DNA of 15,094 nucleotides, taken from assembly GCA_946614405.1 (NCBI GenBank), contig CAMOGZ010000011.1, forward strand, positions 1-15,094. The letters run 5' to 3'. Of the stretch, positions 1 to 6,839 are shown one piece after another. Every line of letters starts with the position of its first letter. Positions within the stretch are counted from its first letter, which is position 1. A program made the translations under genes and the position numbers. The notes below the pieces were generated by a model that saw nothing but the letters and a program-made list of their open reading frames with translations, had not been told where the DNA came from and did not search any database. Origin of the DNA: an uncultured Eubacterium sp. GTDB taxonomy: Bacteria; Bacillota; Clostridia; Peptostreptococcales; Anaerovoracaceae.

Positions 1-146
1 TGCGACATGCAGGATCTTTTATATTGGAGAAATCAATCGAACTTGGTGCGCGATCGTTGAATCTCCATTTCTTGATTGTCCACAAAACGGAGACACGTCA
101 CATAATCCAGATTTCCATCTTTGAATTGTCCACAGAGGAGGGGACA
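1..146 (+). mobile_element. Possible right end of an IS21-like insertion sequence (partial)
   Basis: An open frame enters from the left edge and stops with TGA at 58-60, giving a 19-residue tail (CDMQDLLYWRNQSNLVRDR) that could be the end of a transposition protein; I do not recognise it. It is followed by two imperfect direct copies of a unit centred on TTGTCCACA, and the second ends in GGGGACA at 140-146. Long internal multiple repeats near the ends, and tips of the form TG...CA, are known for IS21-family elements. Seen: the repeats, the short open tail and a CA tip. Inferred: that this is an IS end. The rest of the element would lie left of the window. Other repeat-bearing elements, or a non-mobile control region, are equally possible. 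Confidence 0.3.
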
Positions 147-151
147 CTTCA
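62..151. repeat. Pair of imperfect ~39-bp direct repeats carrying TTGTCCACA
   Basis: Copy A (62-100) and copy B (112-151) start 50 bp apart. Both read roughly CCAT-TT-GA then ATTGTCCACA (75-84 and 125-134), and end in a purine-rich stretch with GACAC and TTCA or GTCA. Each copy also has a small inner inverted repeat, clearest in B (TGTCC paired with GGACA). The 9-mer TTGTCCACA differs by one base from the DnaA box TTATCCACA, but the pattern fits transposase-binding repeats at an IS end better than an origin. Confidence 0.6.
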
Positions 152-269
152 GACGGCAATTACCAGCAAATCCAATTTCATTTTCATTTCTGGTGATTTT
201 TCACCAATATTTAAAATGAAACCCGTTTTTCTGGTGAAAATACAGTGGTTTGAGCGCTCTGATGCCGTC

Positions 270-294
270 ATTAATGAACTGTGCGTTCATTAAT
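270..294. repeat. Perfect 10-bp stem-loop at the centre of the palindrome
   Basis: ATTAATGAAC (270-279) is repeated inverted as GTTCATTAAT (285-294) around a 5-nt loop (TGTGC). It lies near the midpoint of the 155-398 element. No T-tract follows on either strand, so it does not look like a terminator. Confidence 0.75.
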
Positions 295-342
295 AGCAGC
301 TGAAAACGGGATTTCTCACCAGTATTTTGAGTTTCATTTGCG

Positions 343-366
343 ATTCTGGTGATTTTTCACCAGAAT
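343..366. repeat. Perfect 10-bp inverted repeat with TTTT loop
   Basis: ATTCTGGTGA (343-352), four T, then TCACCAGAAT (357-366). This is the right-arm copy of the module whose left-arm version at 191-206 keeps only six perfect base pairs. It could be a dimeric protein site or the tip of a hairpin. Confidence 0.7.
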
Positions 367-398
367 CAAAACTAAATGTCGGATTACTGGTAATCGCC

Positions 399-614
399 AG
401 AAGGTGCCGACTTGACCGCAAGAGCGGGGCAACGGCTCCTGCGCCGAGAACGTCACGGACAAGCGCCGCCCGGGGCCTGGTGGGTGGGCCCGCGGCGCTG
501 CATGTGCGACTCGGAACTGCTTGCGGTCGCGGCACGTGCCATGGCAGGAGCGCTCTACATGCTGCGAGGACCAGCGACGACATAGTCTGTGCCTCCCCGC
601 GAAGGGAGACCCTC
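399..614. other. GC-rich non-coding stretch with a strong hairpin, function unknown
   Basis: No open frame here shows a recognisable protein, and those present are compositionally biased and lack a good ribosome binding site. The sequence is GC-rich and contrasts sharply with the AT-rich palindrome beside it. A stable stem can form at 463-498: 7 bp outer (463-469 with 492-498), a 3-nt bulge, then 5 bp inner (473-477 with 487-491). A weaker CTCCC/GGGAG hairpin lies at 593-608, just past the acyl-CoA synthetase stop on the minus strand. Neither is followed by a T-run, so no intrinsic terminator for the acyl-CoA synthetase unit is evident. Confidence 0.4.
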
Positions 615-2405
615 CTACATCATATTATCCATCCGCCGGATCTTCCTCGTGGTGGTCCGGACGAAGTCTTCTTTCCGCACGATGACTTCGCGGATGCGCT
701 TGTAGACGGCCATGTCCTGGTTCATCTCCTGGATGGTCTTCTTCAGGAGGCTCTCCACCTCTTCATCGGAGGGCTCGTGGCCCAGGGCCTCCCGGATGTT
801 TTCCATCTGGGGCAGGATCTGGACGCCCACGATTTCTTCCCCGTCCTTCTTGTAGGGGAAGACCATGGACTCGTCGATGTAGGGGCTGGTGTTGATGAAA
901 TCTTCGATTTCTTCGGGGTAGACGTTCTCGCCGGTCTTGGTGACGATGATGTTCTTCTTGCGGCCGGTGAGGTAGAGCCAGCCGTCGGGATCGATGAATC
1001 CCAGGTCGCCGGTGTGCATCCAGCCGCCTTCTTCCATCACTTCCGCCGTCTCTTCCGGCATATTGTAATAGCCCATCATCACATTGGGACCGCGGAACAG
1101 CACTTCGCCAATGCCGCTCTCATCGGGATCCACGATCTCGATCTCGCCGGTCATGACGGTGGTTCCCACGGAGCCCGCCTTCTTATACCGCTCTCTGGGG
1201 GCGCTCATGGGAGTCCCGGAGATCAGGGGCGTGCATTCCGTCATGCCGTAGCCCTGCAGCACTGTGATGCCGAAATCCTCAAAGGCACGGAACACGGTGG
1301 GATGCAGCGCAGCCGCGCCGGTGATCACGACCCGGAGCTCTCCGCCCAGTTCGTCCAGTACAGACTTGAAGAGCTTGCGGCGCACATCGATGCCCAGTGA
1401 ACGGAGCTTCTTGCTGGCGCCCATGGCCATGTTGAAGACCCGCTCTTTGCCTTCCTTCTGGATCCCCTTCTGGATCCGTCCGTAGATCATCTCCAGTACC
1501 CGGGGCACCACGATGATATAGGTATTCTTGGCTTCCTTCATGTTCTGGGAGATGTACTTCATTCCCTCGCAGAAGGCGGTGCTGGCGCCGCGGTAGATCA
1601 CCAGCAGCATGCCCAGGGTGCACTCATAGGTGTGGTGAATGGGCAGCAGGGACAAAGTCTTGTCGTCTTCGTGGACATTGCAGATCCGGCAGACGTCCAT
1701 GATGTTGGTGGTGATATTCCTGTGACAAAGCATAACTCCCTTGGGATTTCCGGTGGTACCGGATGTGAACAGGATCACTGCCAGCTTGTCCGGATCCACC
1801 TCCGCATCCAGGAAGGTGCGGTCCCCTGCAGCAAGCATCTCATCTCCTTCTGCCAGAAGGTCGCGCCAAAGCAGGACCTCCGCATCCGGAACCAGGGCCT
1901 GGAACTTGGCGATGTCCTTGATCCCCGTCTGGGGCTTCTCGTCCTCGGTGATCCGGTCTCCGTAGAACTCCATGACCACCAGAGTCTTGATCTCCGGCAG
2001 TCCCGCCAGTTTCTTGCACTCTGCTTTGGTGCAGAAGATGATATCCGTTCCGGCAGCCCGCATCAGGTTTCCGATCTCCGGTCCCGATAATTCTTTGTCG
2101 ATGGGGACCACTATGCCGATGCCGTTGATCACCGACAGATAGGAGACGATCCATTCGTAGCATCCCTGGCCCATGACTGCCACCGGTTTGCCGGCAAGGC
2201 CCATGGATGCGAGTTTGGTTCCCAGGGCGTTGACATCGTGAGCAAGCAGCGGATAATGGATGGGCAGATACTCGCCGCCCCGGACCTTCTTCACCCAGAA
2301 AACCGGATTCTTCGGGTACAGCTCCACACTCCCTGCCAGCATATCCTTCAGTGTCACGATCTCCCGGATATCCTTATACCAGTACTTGTCAAAATTTTGT
2401 TTCAT
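615..2405 (-). CDS. Long-chain fatty acid–CoA ligase family (AMP-forming)
   Basis: A 596-residue adenylate-forming enzyme. It should activate a carboxylic acid with ATP to an acyl-AMP and transfer it to CoA, at the inner face of the membrane if the substrate is a fatty acid. Motifs seen in order: the P-loop FTSGTTGNPKG (213-223), GYGMTEC (385-391), the ATP-binding HTGDLG (464-469), the hinge region around GRKKN (481-485), ENVYPEEIE (493-501), and a C-terminal Lys at about 588 in TTTRKIRR as the likely A10 lysine. Length and motif spacing fit bacterial long-chain acyl-CoA synthetases; chain length cannot be read from sequence. The start follows GGAGAGAGGT. The gene begins 20 bp after the stop of the MscS-like gene, so the two are probably co-transcribed. 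The C terminus is Arg/Met-rich (RRMDNMM). All catalytic motifs look intact. Confidence 0.92.
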   Translation of the reverse strand: MKQNFDKYWYKDIREIVTLKDMLAGSVELYPKNPVFWVKKVRGGEYLPIHYPLLAHDVNALGTKLASMGLAGKPVAVMGQGCYEWIVSYLSVINGIGIVVPIDKELSGPEIGNLMRAAGTDIIFCTKAECKKLAGLPEIKTLVVMEFYGDRITEDEKPQTGIKDIAKFQALVPDAEVLLWRDLLAEGDEMLAAGDRTFLDAEVDPDKLAVILFTSGTTGNPKGVMLCHRNITTNIMDVCRICNVHEDDKTLSLLPIHHTYECTLGMLLVIYRGASTAFCEGMKYISQNMKEAKNTYIIVVPRVLEMIYGRIQKGIQKEGKERVFNMAMGASKKLRSLGIDVRRKLFKSVLDELGGELRVVITGAAALHPTVFRAFEDFGITVLQGYGMTECTPLISGTPMSAPRERYKKAGSVGTTVMTGEIEIVDPDESGIGEVLFRGPNVMMGYYNMPEETAEVMEEGGWMHTGDLGFIDPDGWLYLTGRKKNIIVTKTGENVYPEEIEDFINTSPYIDESMVFPYKKDGEEIVGVQILPQMENIREALGHEPSDEEVESLLKKTIQEMNQDMAVYKRIREVIVRKEDFVRTTTRKIRRMDNMM

Positions 2406-2425
2406 ACCTCTCTCCGTTCTTTTAT

Positions 2426-3226
2426 CTATTCACTCCTGGTCTGTACGCTGACGGTCGGTCCGGTGATGCCGGCAGCGCCCAGGGCTGTTACCACATTCTC
2501 ACAAAGGTCAAAGTACACATCCCAGTAATCCTCGTTCTTCACCCACGCTCTGAGGGTGAAGGTCATGGCGGTGTCTGTAGCGCCACTGATCCGGGCAAAT
2601 GGTGCAGGGTCCGTCAGGATCTTGCCGCACTTCTGCATTTCCTCCAGCATGATCTCCTGGATCTTGCTGATATCCTGACCGTGGCCGCAGTTGAAGTCGA
2701 TGTCCACCCGGCGCAGCGGCTCACGGGAATAGTTGGTCACGTTGGAATTCATCAGAGTCCCGTTGGGGATGGTGACGTACTTGTTATCGATGGTCAGAAG
2801 TTCCGTATAGAACATGGCGATGGCCTTCACCGTGCCCGATTCACCTGCGGCGTCAATATAGTCACCGACACTGAAGGGTCGGAAGATCATCAGCATGATG
2901 CCTCCGGCAAGATTCCCCAGTGCCCCCTGCATGGCCATACCCACAGCCACGCCGGCGGAGGCAAGCACCGTGATCACAGATGCCATGGGAACGCCCAGCA
3001 CGCTGATAATGGAGATCACCAGGACGATGTACAGCACTATGCGGGCCGCATTGGACAGAAATGTCCGCAGTGTGGGGTCCATCTTCTCCGTCAGCTTGGA
3101 TTTCTCAATGAATTTCAGGATCCTCCCGATGATGATCTTACCAACGATGTAGATAATGATGGCAAGCAGGATCTTGCTTCCGGCTTCGGTACAAATATCG
3201 ATCAGCTTATTCAACATAGCTTCCAT
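2426..3226 (-). CDS. MscS-family small-conductance mechanosensitive channel
   Basis: A 266-residue inner-membrane protein. MscS channels are heptamers that open under membrane tension and release solutes on hypo-osmotic shock. Hydrophobic segments are visible at about 17-40, 61-82 and 83-116. The third contains the Gly/Ala-rich pore helix (AGVAVGMAMQGALGNLAGG) followed by MIFRPFSVGDYI, the canonical entry to the cytoplasmic beta domain. VTIPNGTLMNSNVTNYS (about 156-172) is the expected conserved stretch, and a C-terminal alpha/beta region follows. The length is near that of E. coli MscS (286), so this is a minimal channel with no extra domains. Translation starts at ATG 3226 behind AGGAGGT with 5-nt spacing. 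It is the first gene of a unit with the acyl-CoA synthetase and has its own promoter. Confidence 0.93.
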   Translation of the reverse strand: MEAMLNKLIDICTEAGSKILLAIIIYIVGKIIIGRILKFIEKSKLTEKMDPTLRTFLSNAARIVLYIVLVISIISVLGVPMASVITVLASAGVAVGMAMQGALGNLAGGIMLMIFRPFSVGDYIDAAGESGTVKAIAMFYTELLTIDNKYVTIPNGTLMNSNVTNYSREPLRRVDIDFNCGHGQDISKIQEIMLEEMQKCGKILTDPAPFARISGATDTAMTFTLRAWVKNEDYWDVYFDLCENVVTALGAAGITGPTVSVQTRSE

Positions 3227-3266
3227 ATTGACCTCCTAACGTAAACTTGTTTAACCTTTTGCCATT

Positions 3267-3295
3267 ATTATACAAATAACCATACAAAAAAGCAA
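3267..3295 (-). promoter_or_regulatory. Promoter for mscS-like gene / acyl-CoA synthetase unit
   Basis: On the minus strand, TTGCTT (3295-3290) and TATAAT (3272-3267) are separated by 17 bp. The -10 is a perfect consensus and lies about 40 bp upstream of the start at 3226. The -35 hexamer shares bases with the T-tract of the preceding operon's terminator. Confidence 0.6.
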
Positions 3296-3318
3296 CCACG
3301 CGCAGGAATGCCTGCGCG
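3286..3318 (-). terminator. Intrinsic terminator of the glycyl radical enzyme operon
   Basis: On the minus strand a perfect 8-bp GC stem, CGCGCAGG/CCTGCGCG (3318-3311 with 3306-3299) around a 4-nt loop, is followed by a partly pairing extension and six T residues (3291-3286). It lies 27 bp past the stop of the activase gene. Confidence 0.75.
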
Positions 3319-3344
3319 CGACCGCTTATGTTGTGTTATATTCC

Positions 3345-4262
3345 TCAGAGTCTCCCCAGGATCTCTACCTCCATGCCTGCCGATGCAAAGCAGGAACAGA
3401 TCTCCTGAAGATGCTCCTCCGTGGGGGGCTGGAATGGGATCGCTTCCTGTCCGAGATTTCGGTTCTTGGCTGCGCCAAGATCATGGTAAGGAAGCAGGGT
3501 CAGATGCTTTAGTCCCAGTTCCCGGTATAGCTCCGCCGTTCGGCGGATCATTTCCTCTCCGTCATTCACACCCCGGATCAAAGGCATCCTCATCCAGAGC
3601 TTGCTCCGGGTCTTTTCTTCTTTCGCAAGCCTTCTCAGGTTCGCCAGGACCGGCTCATTGCTGACCCCTGTATATTCCCGGTGGATGTCATCGTCGATGG
3701 ATTTCATGTCATACAGCACGTGAGTAACAGCGTCTTTCTCCGCCAGCCGGCAAAGGATGTCTCCATCGCCGTACCCGGAGGTGTCCAGGCAGACGCCGAT
3801 CTGGCTTTGTTCGGCAAGGTCCACCAGGGCCTCCACAAAGTCCGGGCGGGCCAGCAGCTCTCCACCGCTGATGGTCATGCCGCCTCCGGTCTCCTTGTAA
3901 AACCCGGCATCCTGGCTGACCTCGTACATCACCTCTTCCGGGGTCATCTCCTTCGCCACGGCCTTCAGCGCTCCGGCATAGCAGAACCGGGTGCACTCCA
4001 TGCAGAGATCGCACTTCTCCCGGTCGATCCGGATCCGTCCCTCTTCATCCGGCGCCGCCGCCTTCTGCGGGCAGTGGCTGATGCAGTAGCCGCAGTGGAT
4101 GCAGCTGTTTGGCATCTCGATGATCTGCTGGGCAAAGTCGATGAGCTCCGGGTTATGGCACCACTGGCAGTGCAGCGGGCAGCCCTTCAGGAAAACCGTG
4201 GTCCGGATCCCCGGCCCGTCCTCCGTCGAAAACTTCTGTATATGTCCTACGAGTGCTTTCAT
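3345..4262 (-). CDS. Glycyl radical enzyme activase (radical SAM)
   Basis: A 305-residue activating enzyme. It should use a [4Fe-4S] cluster and S-adenosylmethionine to abstract hydrogen from the radical glycine of the adjacent enzyme. The radical-SAM motif is C28-x3-C32-x2-C35 (GCPLHCQWC). An inserted ferredoxin-like domain carries two four-Cys sets: C54, C57, C60, C64 and C84, C87, C90, C94, so two auxiliary clusters are expected, as in activases of the glycerol dehydratase, choline lyase and HypD type and unlike the short PFL activase. SGGE (132-135) is the SAM-binding motif; DTSGY (160-164) and YDMKS (184-188) are typical. Its ATG overlaps the TAA of the glycyl radical enzyme by one base (TAATG) and has only a weak Shine-Dalgarno, so translational coupling is likely. 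Confidence 0.95.
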   Translation of the reverse strand: MKALVGHIQKFSTEDGPGIRTTVFLKGCPLHCQWCHNPELIDFAQQIIEMPNSCIHCGYCISHCPQKAAAPDEEGRIRIDREKCDLCMECTRFCYAGALKAVAKEMTPEEVMYEVSQDAGFYKETGGGMTISGGELLARPDFVEALVDLAEQSQIGVCLDTSGYGDGDILCRLAEKDAVTHVLYDMKSIDDDIHREYTGVSNEPVLANLRRLAKEEKTRSKLWMRMPLIRGVNDGEEMIRRTAELYRELGLKHLTLLPYHDLGAAKNRNLGQEAIPFQPPTEEHLQEICSCFASAGMEVEILGRL

Positions 4263-6640
4263 TATTCTGGTCTTTCGTAATGGGGCGTTCTGTAAATGAT
4301 GGTGTCCTGAGCGCTCTTATCCAGCTCCGTGAAGTAAGCCATGTATCCGGCGACGCGGACCATCAGGCCTTTGTACTTCTCGGGGTGCTTCTGGGCGTCC
4401 TTCAGAGTCTTATTATCCACGACATTGATCTGGATGTGCTCGCCGCCGTGTTTGAAGTAGGTCTTGATCACGCCTTCGATGCTGGCAAGTCCCTTCTCTC
4501 CTTCGACACCCTTGGGGTCGAATCTCAGATTGAACAAAGCCCCGTCGTGGAAGGCTTCCTGACCCATGGAGGCAACGGACTTCACCGTCGCCGTCGGACC
4601 GCTGACGTCTCTTCCCATCATCGGGGAAGCATTGTCGCAGAAGGGCTCTCCCGCCAGACGTCCGTCCGGGGTGGCGCCGCAGGCCATGCCGTGGGACACG
4701 TTCACGGTCTGGGAGTGGACGTTGAAGGAGTACTTGCCTCCTCTGGCATCGTCCCACTGCTGTACGTTGTCAGCGATGAAGTGCATCATCTCGCGATAGA
4801 TGCCGTCGACGTATTCATTGTCATTGCCGAATTTCGGCGGTTTGTTGATGAGGAGCTGGCGCATTCTCTCTTCGCCCTCGAAGTTCTTGTCCAGGGCCGA
4901 GATCAGCTCATCCATGGTGATATCCTTGTCCCGGAAGACGCAGGTATCGATGGCGGCGATGGAATCCGCCATGTTGGCTGCTCCGGTGATGTACAGACCA
5001 GCGGTGGTGTACTTGGCGCCGCCGTGCTGAACGGATCTTCCGCTCTCCACGCAGCCCTTGGTCACCATTCCGGCGAAGATCACCGGGAACCGGGTCATGT
5101 GCATGCTCTGCATGATGTTATATCCTTCCCGGATCATCTCATAATGATACAGGATCTGTTTCTTCAGGGCGTCCTTGAATTCCTCGATATCCTTGAACTT
5201 TCTCGGGTCACCGGTCTCCAGTCCCATCTGCTTTCCGGTGTCGATGTCGAATCCGTTATGCAGGACGAAGTTCACCATCTTACCCATGTTCACGTATCCG
5301 GCATCCGGGGAGCCGTCGGTGCTGCCGCCTCCCGGTCCCGGCTGGATGCATCCCACGATGGTCCAGTCTCTGGCTTCTTCAATGGTACATCCCTTGCCCA
5401 GAGCCATCTGCATGGCGGCATTGTCGTTGAAGAATCCCGGGTTGGCCTGTCCGTCCTGGATCATCTCGCATCCCTTGCGGATCAGTGCCTCCGGAGTGCC
5501 TTCCCAAACGCGGACTGCCATGACCGGCTGTGTGGTCTTCAGCTGATTGGCCGCCTCCAGGCAGACATAGGACAGCTCGTTGGTGGCGTCTCTGCCATCG
5601 GGAGTCTGTCCGCCTACGATGAGGATCTCCCACATGGGATATCCGGCGAAGGACTGGGCATACCAGTGATCTCTTACCTCGAAGACTTCGCAGGCCTTCA
5701 GGTAGAAGCACTCCAGCATTTCCAGGGCTTCCTCCTGTGTGATGCGCTTGTCATCGATGACGTCCTTCTTGTAATAGGGCCACATATACTGGTCGAACCG
5801 GCCGAATCCATTGGCGGTGGTGCAGACCTCGATGTGGAAATAGACGTGGGCGAACCAGACCATCTGCAGGGCCTGCTGGAAGGTCTGCGGCGGATTCTCC
5901 GGAACCACTCTGCAGTTTTCTGCGATGGTCAGAAGCTCCTGCTTTCTCTTCTCGTCGGTGCACTCTGCAGCCTGGCGCTCTGCTTCCTCTGCCATTCTGT
6001 GGGCATAAGTGATCAGACCCTGAGACTGGATGATGCAGGCCTGCCAGAAGTTGATCTTCTCCTCATCCAGCTGGCAGCCCGGGATCATGGCGTCGATGTT
6101 GGCCTGGCACTCTTCCATATATCCCTTCAGACCGACAGTCAGAAGTTTCTCATGGTCGCAGGTGGTCTCACCGGATACGCCGTTGGTCAGTCCCACGGTG
6201 ATGATGTCGTCCGCCATGCACTCCACCGTATGCCGGGGCAGTGCGGGCCGGGCGATGTCCTGCATGGCCTTGCCCTCCCAGTAAGGGAGGTACTCCAGGA
6301 TCAGTTTCTTATCTTCCGGAGAGATATCGTATGGGTCCTTGGTGCGGACCGGGAAGTCCTCCAGTTCCTTCAGATAGAACTGGGTGCTGGACTGGAATTC
6401 CGGATGCAGGTTGGCTCCTCTGTATTTATTGGTTGGAGTTCCGACGATCAGCTCATCCTCCATGATCAGTGTCGTCATATGCTCCATGATATAGTTCACC
6501 ACCTTGGCGCGGAACAGAGGCACCGCGTCACCGGCAAATTTCTGATAGGCTTCTGTGGCCAGCACCAGTCTCTCTGCAGTAATGCAGGGACGAGAGTCCC
6601 ACAGCTTCTCTCTCATTCTGGAAAGTCTCTCGTTTAACAT
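4262..6640 (-). CDS. Glycyl radical enzyme of unassigned substrate (PFL/dehydratase superfamily)
   Basis: A 792-residue cytoplasmic enzyme that should be inactivated by oxygen once activated. The N-terminal PFL-like domain fills most of the chain. The glycyl radical loop is RVAGY (762-766) with the radical on G765. The thiyl cysteine is C431 in VGCIQPG (429-435). In most dehydratase, C-N/C-S lyase and arylacetate decarboxylase members the residue two after this Cys is a catalytic Glu; here it is Gln433 (codon CAG at 5344-5342). PFL itself has adjacent cysteines, so this is not pyruvate formate-lyase. A Gly-rich loop (GPGGGSTDG, 435-443) follows the Cys. Where HypD has GHT, this protein reads GETTCDHEKLL (156-166). 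Overall similarity appears closest to the HypD/PflD-like group by eye. I cannot name a substrate; public pipelines would probably call it a formate acetyltransferase or glycerol dehydratase family protein. Confidence 0.9.
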   Translation of the reverse strand: MLNERLSRMREKLWDSRPCITAERLVLATEAYQKFAGDAVPLFRAKVVNYIMEHMTTLIMEDELIVGTPTNKYRGANLHPEFQSSTQFYLKELEDFPVRTKDPYDISPEDKKLILEYLPYWEGKAMQDIARPALPRHTVECMADDIITVGLTNGVSGETTCDHEKLLTVGLKGYMEECQANIDAMIPGCQLDEEKINFWQACIIQSQGLITYAHRMAEEAERQAAECTDEKRKQELLTIAENCRVVPENPPQTFQQALQMVWFAHVYFHIEVCTTANGFGRFDQYMWPYYKKDVIDDKRITQEEALEMLECFYLKACEVFEVRDHWYAQSFAGYPMWEILIVGGQTPDGRDATNELSYVCLEAANQLKTTQPVMAVRVWEGTPEALIRKGCEMIQDGQANPGFFNDNAAMQMALGKGCTIEEARDWTIVGCIQPGPGGGSTDGSPDAGYVNMGKMVNFVLHNGFDIDTGKQMGLETGDPRKFKDIEEFKDALKKQILYHYEMIREGYNIMQSMHMTRFPVIFAGMVTKGCVESGRSVQHGGAKYTTAGLYITGAANMADSIAAIDTCVFRDKDITMDELISALDKNFEGEERMRQLLINKPPKFGNDNEYVDGIYREMMHFIADNVQQWDDARGGKYSFNVHSQTVNVSHGMACGATPDGRLAGEPFCDNASPMMGRDVSGPTATVKSVASMGQEAFHDGALFNLRFDPKGVEGEKGLASIEGVIKTYFKHGGEHIQINVVDNKTLKDAQKHPEKYKGLMVRVAGYMAYFTELDKSAQDTIIYRTPHYERPE

Positions 6641-6645
6641 CTTAT

Positions 6646-6651
6646 CCTCCT
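6646..6651 (-). promoter_or_regulatory. Ribosome binding site fixing the start of the glycyl radical enzyme
   Basis: AGGAGG lies 5 nt before ATG 6640. The frame stays open to an ATG 28 codons further upstream (6724), but that start has no comparable site and the added residues match nothing in the family. It would also place the start inside the likely promoter. Confidence 0.85.
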
Positions 6652-6695
6652 TGAATAACAGGGGTATTCTGATCATAATAATCCATTTTTCTTTC

Positions 6696-6724
6696 ATTTT
6701 AATTCCATTATCCCGGTCAATCAA
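6696..6724 (-). promoter_or_regulatory. Promoter of the glycyl radical enzyme operon
   Basis: On the minus strand, TTGATT (6724-6719) and TAAAAT (6701-6696) are 17 bp apart, about 55 bp upstream of ATG 6640. The -35 overlaps one copy of the AATAATTGG repeat, as expected for a regulated site. Confidence 0.5.
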
Positions 6725-6780
6725 TAATTGGTTTGCTGTAAAACCCGACCCATTTGTTTAGAAAAAGTGAAAATAATTGG
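6723..6780. promoter_or_regulatory. Direct repeat AATAATTGG, candidate operators for the AraC-type regulator
   Basis: AATAATTGG occurs at 6723-6731 and 6772-6780, 49 bp apart in the same orientation. The first touches the -35 of the leftward glycyl radical operon and the second lies on the -35-like element of the rightward regulator operon. AraC-family proteins commonly bind direct-repeat half-sites near -35. Assigning these sites to the neighbouring regulator is inference. Confidence 0.4.
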
Positions 6781-6807
6781 ACTATTCGCCAAAAAGTCGG
6801 TTATAAT
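6777..6807 (+). promoter_or_regulatory. Promoter of the regulator operon
   Basis: A perfect TATAAT lies at 6802-6807. The best -35-like hexamer is TTGGAC (6777-6782) at a long 19-bp spacing, which would make the promoter weak or activator-dependent. The start codon at 6840 is 33 bp downstream of the -10. Confidence 0.5.
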
Positions 6808-6839
6808 GAGGTTAAGAAACAGAAGGAAGGTACATTATT

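Larger units (their letters stand above)
155..398. repeat. 244-bp long imperfect palindrome, MITE-like element
   Basis: The left arm (155 to about 242) and the reverse complement of the right arm (398 back to about 311) align over some 85 bp. Both begin GGC(A/G)ATTACCAG, then AATCC, then a TGGTGA-4 nt-TCACCA mini-palindrome (191-206 and 347-362), then AAATGAAAC, then CTGGTGA (231-237, mirrored at 316-322). Mirror positions sum to 553 within one base throughout, so this is one palindrome and not scattered motifs. The central ~70 bp carry a separate perfect hairpin at 270-294. The element is AT-rich, unlike the GC-rich DNA on its right, and codes for nothing credible. No clear target-site duplication is visible. 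A non-autonomous MITE moved by a transposase elsewhere is the simplest reading; a protein-binding or RNA-hairpin element is the alternative. Confidence 0.65.

Noticed and set aside
76..134. Two DnaA-box-like 9-mers (TTGTCCACA) suggesting a replication origin
   Set aside because: Only two copies, each inside a longer direct repeat, with no dnaA, dnaN or AT-rich unwinding region in view. A mobile-element end fits better.
155..398. CRISPR-like array from the repeated CTGGTGA/TCACCAG motif
   Set aside because: Copies alternate in orientation in mirror symmetry and spacers are irregular, which is a palindrome and not a direct-repeat array; no cas genes are present.
327..1400. A 357-codon plus-strand open frame running from the palindrome into the acyl-CoA synthetase
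   Set aside because: Most of it is antisense to a motif-complete enzyme; the part outside is low-complexity and lacks a ribosome binding site.
4253..6637. A 794-codon open frame antisense to the glycyl radical enzyme
   Set aside because: It mirrors a gene with clear catalytic motifs; the translation is rich in His, Val and Leu with no recognisable domain, and it arises from codon bias on the opposite strand.
4262..6640. Calling the glycyl radical enzyme pyruvate formate-lyase or choline TMA-lyase
   Set aside because: It lacks the adjacent Cys-Cys of PFL and the GCVEP motif of choline lyase, and no microcompartment or choline pathway genes are nearby.
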